In this document: one piece after another, positions 42,418-43,821 of the stretch
Numbering within the stretch: position 1 is the first letter of the stretch
Layout of the letters: the number at the start of each line of letters is the position of its first letter
Source of the DNA: UBA5972 sp964466385
GTDB lineage: Bacteria; Pseudomonadota; Alphaproteobacteria; Rhodobacterales; Rhodobacteraceae
Direction: 5' to 3'
Assembly (NCBI GenBank): GCA_964466385.1
Contig: CAYXNM010000003.1
Coordinates: forward strand, 1 to 43,821
Length of the DNA: 43,821 nt
The notes under the pieces: generated by a model
The model's database searches: none
Told to the model about the DNA's origin: nothing
Seen by the model: the letters and a program-made list of their open reading frames with translations, nothing else
Program-made: the position numbers and the translations under genes

Positions 42418-42615
42418 CCGGCCCCAGATATGGGACTTCGTCAATCGCGGTGATAGGCGCGAAAGAATTGTTTTGCAATCGCAGAGTCGCCGCCCCGCAT
42501 CCCAAAGGAAAGCCCGCGTTTAAGGGCACATCGCGTCATTGTGCGCAGCGCCCGATTGCCATTTCCGGAATTCCAGCCAAGACTGGGTCAAACCAGACAA
42601 CGCAGGAGCATCCGC

Positions 42616-43602
42616 ATGGGCCAGTTGATCGACGGAATTTGGCGCGACGACAATTTTCAAATGCATTCATCTGATGGTGCGTTCAAACGCAAAAGCGCCT
42701 CGTTTCGCAACTGGATCACACCTGATGGGCGTGCAGGTGTGACCGGCGAAAGCGGGTTCAAGGCCGAGGCGGGGCGGTATCACCTCTATGTTTCGCTCGC
42801 CTGTCCCTGGGCGCACCGGACACTGATCATGCGCGAACTGAAGGGGCTTGGCGACCTGATTTCGGTGGACATCGTTCACCCCGACATGGGCGAAGACGGA
42901 TGGGAATTTGCGCAATCTCTGCCGCGAACGACCGGCGACAGCCTGTTCCATTCGGCTTACCTGCGCGACATATATACACGCGCGAAGCCGGATTATACCG
43001 GGCGGGTCACGGTTCCAGTGCTTTGGGACAAGGAAACGGACGCGATCGTCAACAATGAATCCTCGGAGATCATTCGCATCTTCAACCGGGCATTTGATGG
43101 GCTGACGGGCAATACCGACGACTATTGGCCAAAGGCACTTCGACCCGAAATCGAAACCATCAATGACCGCATTTACGAAACCTTCAACAACGGCGTTTAC
43201 CGTGCCGGGTTTGCCCGCACGCAAGAGGCCTATGACGCGGCCGCCGCCGCGCTGTTTGAAACGCTTGACTGGCTAGAGGACCATTTGGCGCAAAACCGCT
43301 ATCTGATGGGCGCCACCGTGACCGAGGCCGACTGGCGCCTGTTTCCGACCCTGATCCGGTTCGACCCGGTCTATCACACCCATTTCAAGTGCAACCGGAA
43401 ATGGATACGTGAATACCCCGATCTCTGGGCTTACACGCGCGAGCTTTATCAATGGCCCGGCATCGCTGAGACGGTGGATCTGGATCACATCCAAAGGCAT
43501 TATTATACCAGTCACGAAAGCATAAACCCCAGCCGGATCATCCCCATCAACCCCGTCATCGATTATGACGAACCCCACGGGCGGATGCGCAGTTACGGGT
43601 AG
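42616..43602 (+). CDS. yqjG: Glutathionyl-hydroquinone reductase (YqjG/PcpF/ECM4 family)
   Basis: Xi-class glutathione transferase of 328 aa that reduces glutathionyl-hydroquinones. Signature segments: LYVSLACPWAHRTLIMREL with the catalytic Cys of CPWA, TVPVLWDKETDAIVNNESSEIIRIF, EDHLAQNRYLMGATVTEADWRLFPTLIRFDPVYHTHFKCN and the C-terminal INPSRIIPINPVIDY. Start ATG 42616 has AGGAG 7 bases upstream; earlier in-frame starts lack conserved sequence. Divergent from the cobalamin operon. Confidence 0.94.
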   Translation: MGQLIDGIWRDDNFQMHSSDGAFKRKSASFRNWITPDGRAGVTGESGFKAEAGRYHLYVSLACPWAHRTLIMRELKGLGDLISVDIVHPDMGEDGWEFAQSLPRTTGDSLFHSAYLRDIYTRAKPDYTGRVTVPVLWDKETDAIVNNESSEIIRIFNRAFDGLTGNTDDYWPKALRPEIETINDRIYETFNNGVYRAGFARTQEAYDAAAAALFETLDWLEDHLAQNRYLMGATVTEADWRLFPTLIRFDPVYHTHFKCNRKWIREYPDLWAYTRELYQWPGIAETVDLDHIQRHYYTSHESINPSRIIPINPVIDYDEPHGRMRSYG

Positions 43603-43620
43603 CGCCCAAGGGTTTGAGCT

Positions 43621-43670
43621 GGATTACAGGCAATCAGGGGTGCAAAGGACATCAATGATGCGGGCTTTGG
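43621..43670 (+). repeat. Copy B of the two-copy 50-base palindromic element
   Basis: Matches 20301-20350 at 45 of 50 positions, beginning 19 bases after the yqjG stop. The CAAAG/CTTTG arms and CATCAATGATG palindrome are unchanged; the 5' hairpin is weaker than in copy A (GATT/AATC kept). The rest of 43671-43821 contains an AGCGCC/GGCGCT hairpin (43776-43797) and no gene I can support. Confidence 0.85.
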
Positions 43671-43821
43671 ATTCATACCAACCCGACCAATCACTGACTT
43701 GTGGAGGCCCGGTTCAAGCGCGATTGATTTGTTACACCGTGTCCCTCGCACCCTTAACGGAGCAGCGATGAGGGCAGCGCCTGCCTGGGTGGGCGCTTTG
43801 TGGCGCGTGGTTGTCGCGCGT

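Noticed and set aside
42306..42615. Classical cobalamin riboswitch upstream of cbiX
   Set aside because: No GCCACTG B12 box and no CCCCGCAACTGTAA core on the minus strand. The region folds, so it is reported as an unassigned structured leader instead.
1..43821. CRISPR arrays, tRNA or rRNA genes, insertion sequences, prophage or defence islands
   Set aside because: No regularly spaced direct repeats, cloverleaf or rRNA-like sequence, transposase or integrase motifs were found on reading both strands.

Overview
The window is a compact stretch of chromosome that looks like an alphaproteobacterium of the Rhodobacteraceae, probably from the marine Roseobacter side. The evidence is GC-rich DNA with GC-ending codons, the gene content (phaAB, azlCD, DgcN/DgcA, DUF465, DUF1244, DUF2007, CbiX/CobL-type cobalamin genes) and protein sequences that read like that family. 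No rRNA, tRNA, CRISPR array, transposase, phage or recognisable defence gene was seen. Two runs of exactly 100 N mark scaffold joins. The first (1424-1523) is flanked by an exact 55-base duplication, so it is an unmerged contig overlap, not missing sequence. The second (41242-41341) cuts off the ends of cbiX and cobH.

Layout. 1-3.2 kb: argH (cut by the window edge), a divergent periplasmic thioredoxin, 3-methyladenine glycosylase (tag) and an EAL phosphodiesterase. 3.2-5.7 kb: phaA-phaB, which make (R)-3-hydroxybutyryl-CoA for polyhydroxybutyrate. 5.8-14.1 kb: small and housekeeping genes (DUF465, EamA transporter, TrmN6-type methyltransferase, DUF2007, long-chain polyprenyl diphosphate synthase, ispE, a large secreted TPR protein, ETF-ubiquinone oxidoreductase, an AhpD-like protein). 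14.2-15.8 kb: greA and a conserved membrane protein. 15.9-19.2 kb: fdhD-mobA-mobB-moeA, a translationally coupled molybdenum-cofactor operon with 4-base ATGA overlaps. 19.2-22.1 kb: azlCD, an Lrp-type regulator and the divergent alanine dehydrogenase gene it probably controls. 22.2-29.9 kb: two glutathione transferases, YtoQ, an L-2-hydroxyglutarate-oxidase-like flavoprotein and rpmI-rplT-pheS-pheT. 29.9-32.6 kb: pyk, an N-formylglutamate amidohydrolase and DUF1244.

32.6-35.5 kb holds dgcN-dgcA-dat. Together these suggest a D-amino-acid route: transamination onto 2-oxoglutarate gives D-glutamate, which is then N-acetylated and racemised. 36.1-42.3 kb is a cobalamin corrin-ring operon, cbiX-cobH-cobL-cobI-(cbiG::cobJ)-cobM. 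It mixes CbiX and CbiG, typical of early cobalt insertion, with Cob-type methyltransferases. The rest of the pathway is not in the window. The window ends with a glutathionyl-hydroquinone reductase.

The most interesting non-coding signals are: (i) a 50-base element in two copies (20301-20350 and 43621-43670), each downstream of a + strand gene, with a conserved CAAAG/CTTTG pairing around a CATCAATGATG palindrome; (ii) two tandem, related long hairpins at 15783-15892; (iii) a structured cbiX leader whose wobble pairs only work in the transcribed strand and which lacks a B12 box; (iv) an ATGGAAAT-N10-ATTTCCAT operator between lrp and ald. I found no clear previously undescribed multi-gene system; these are leads.
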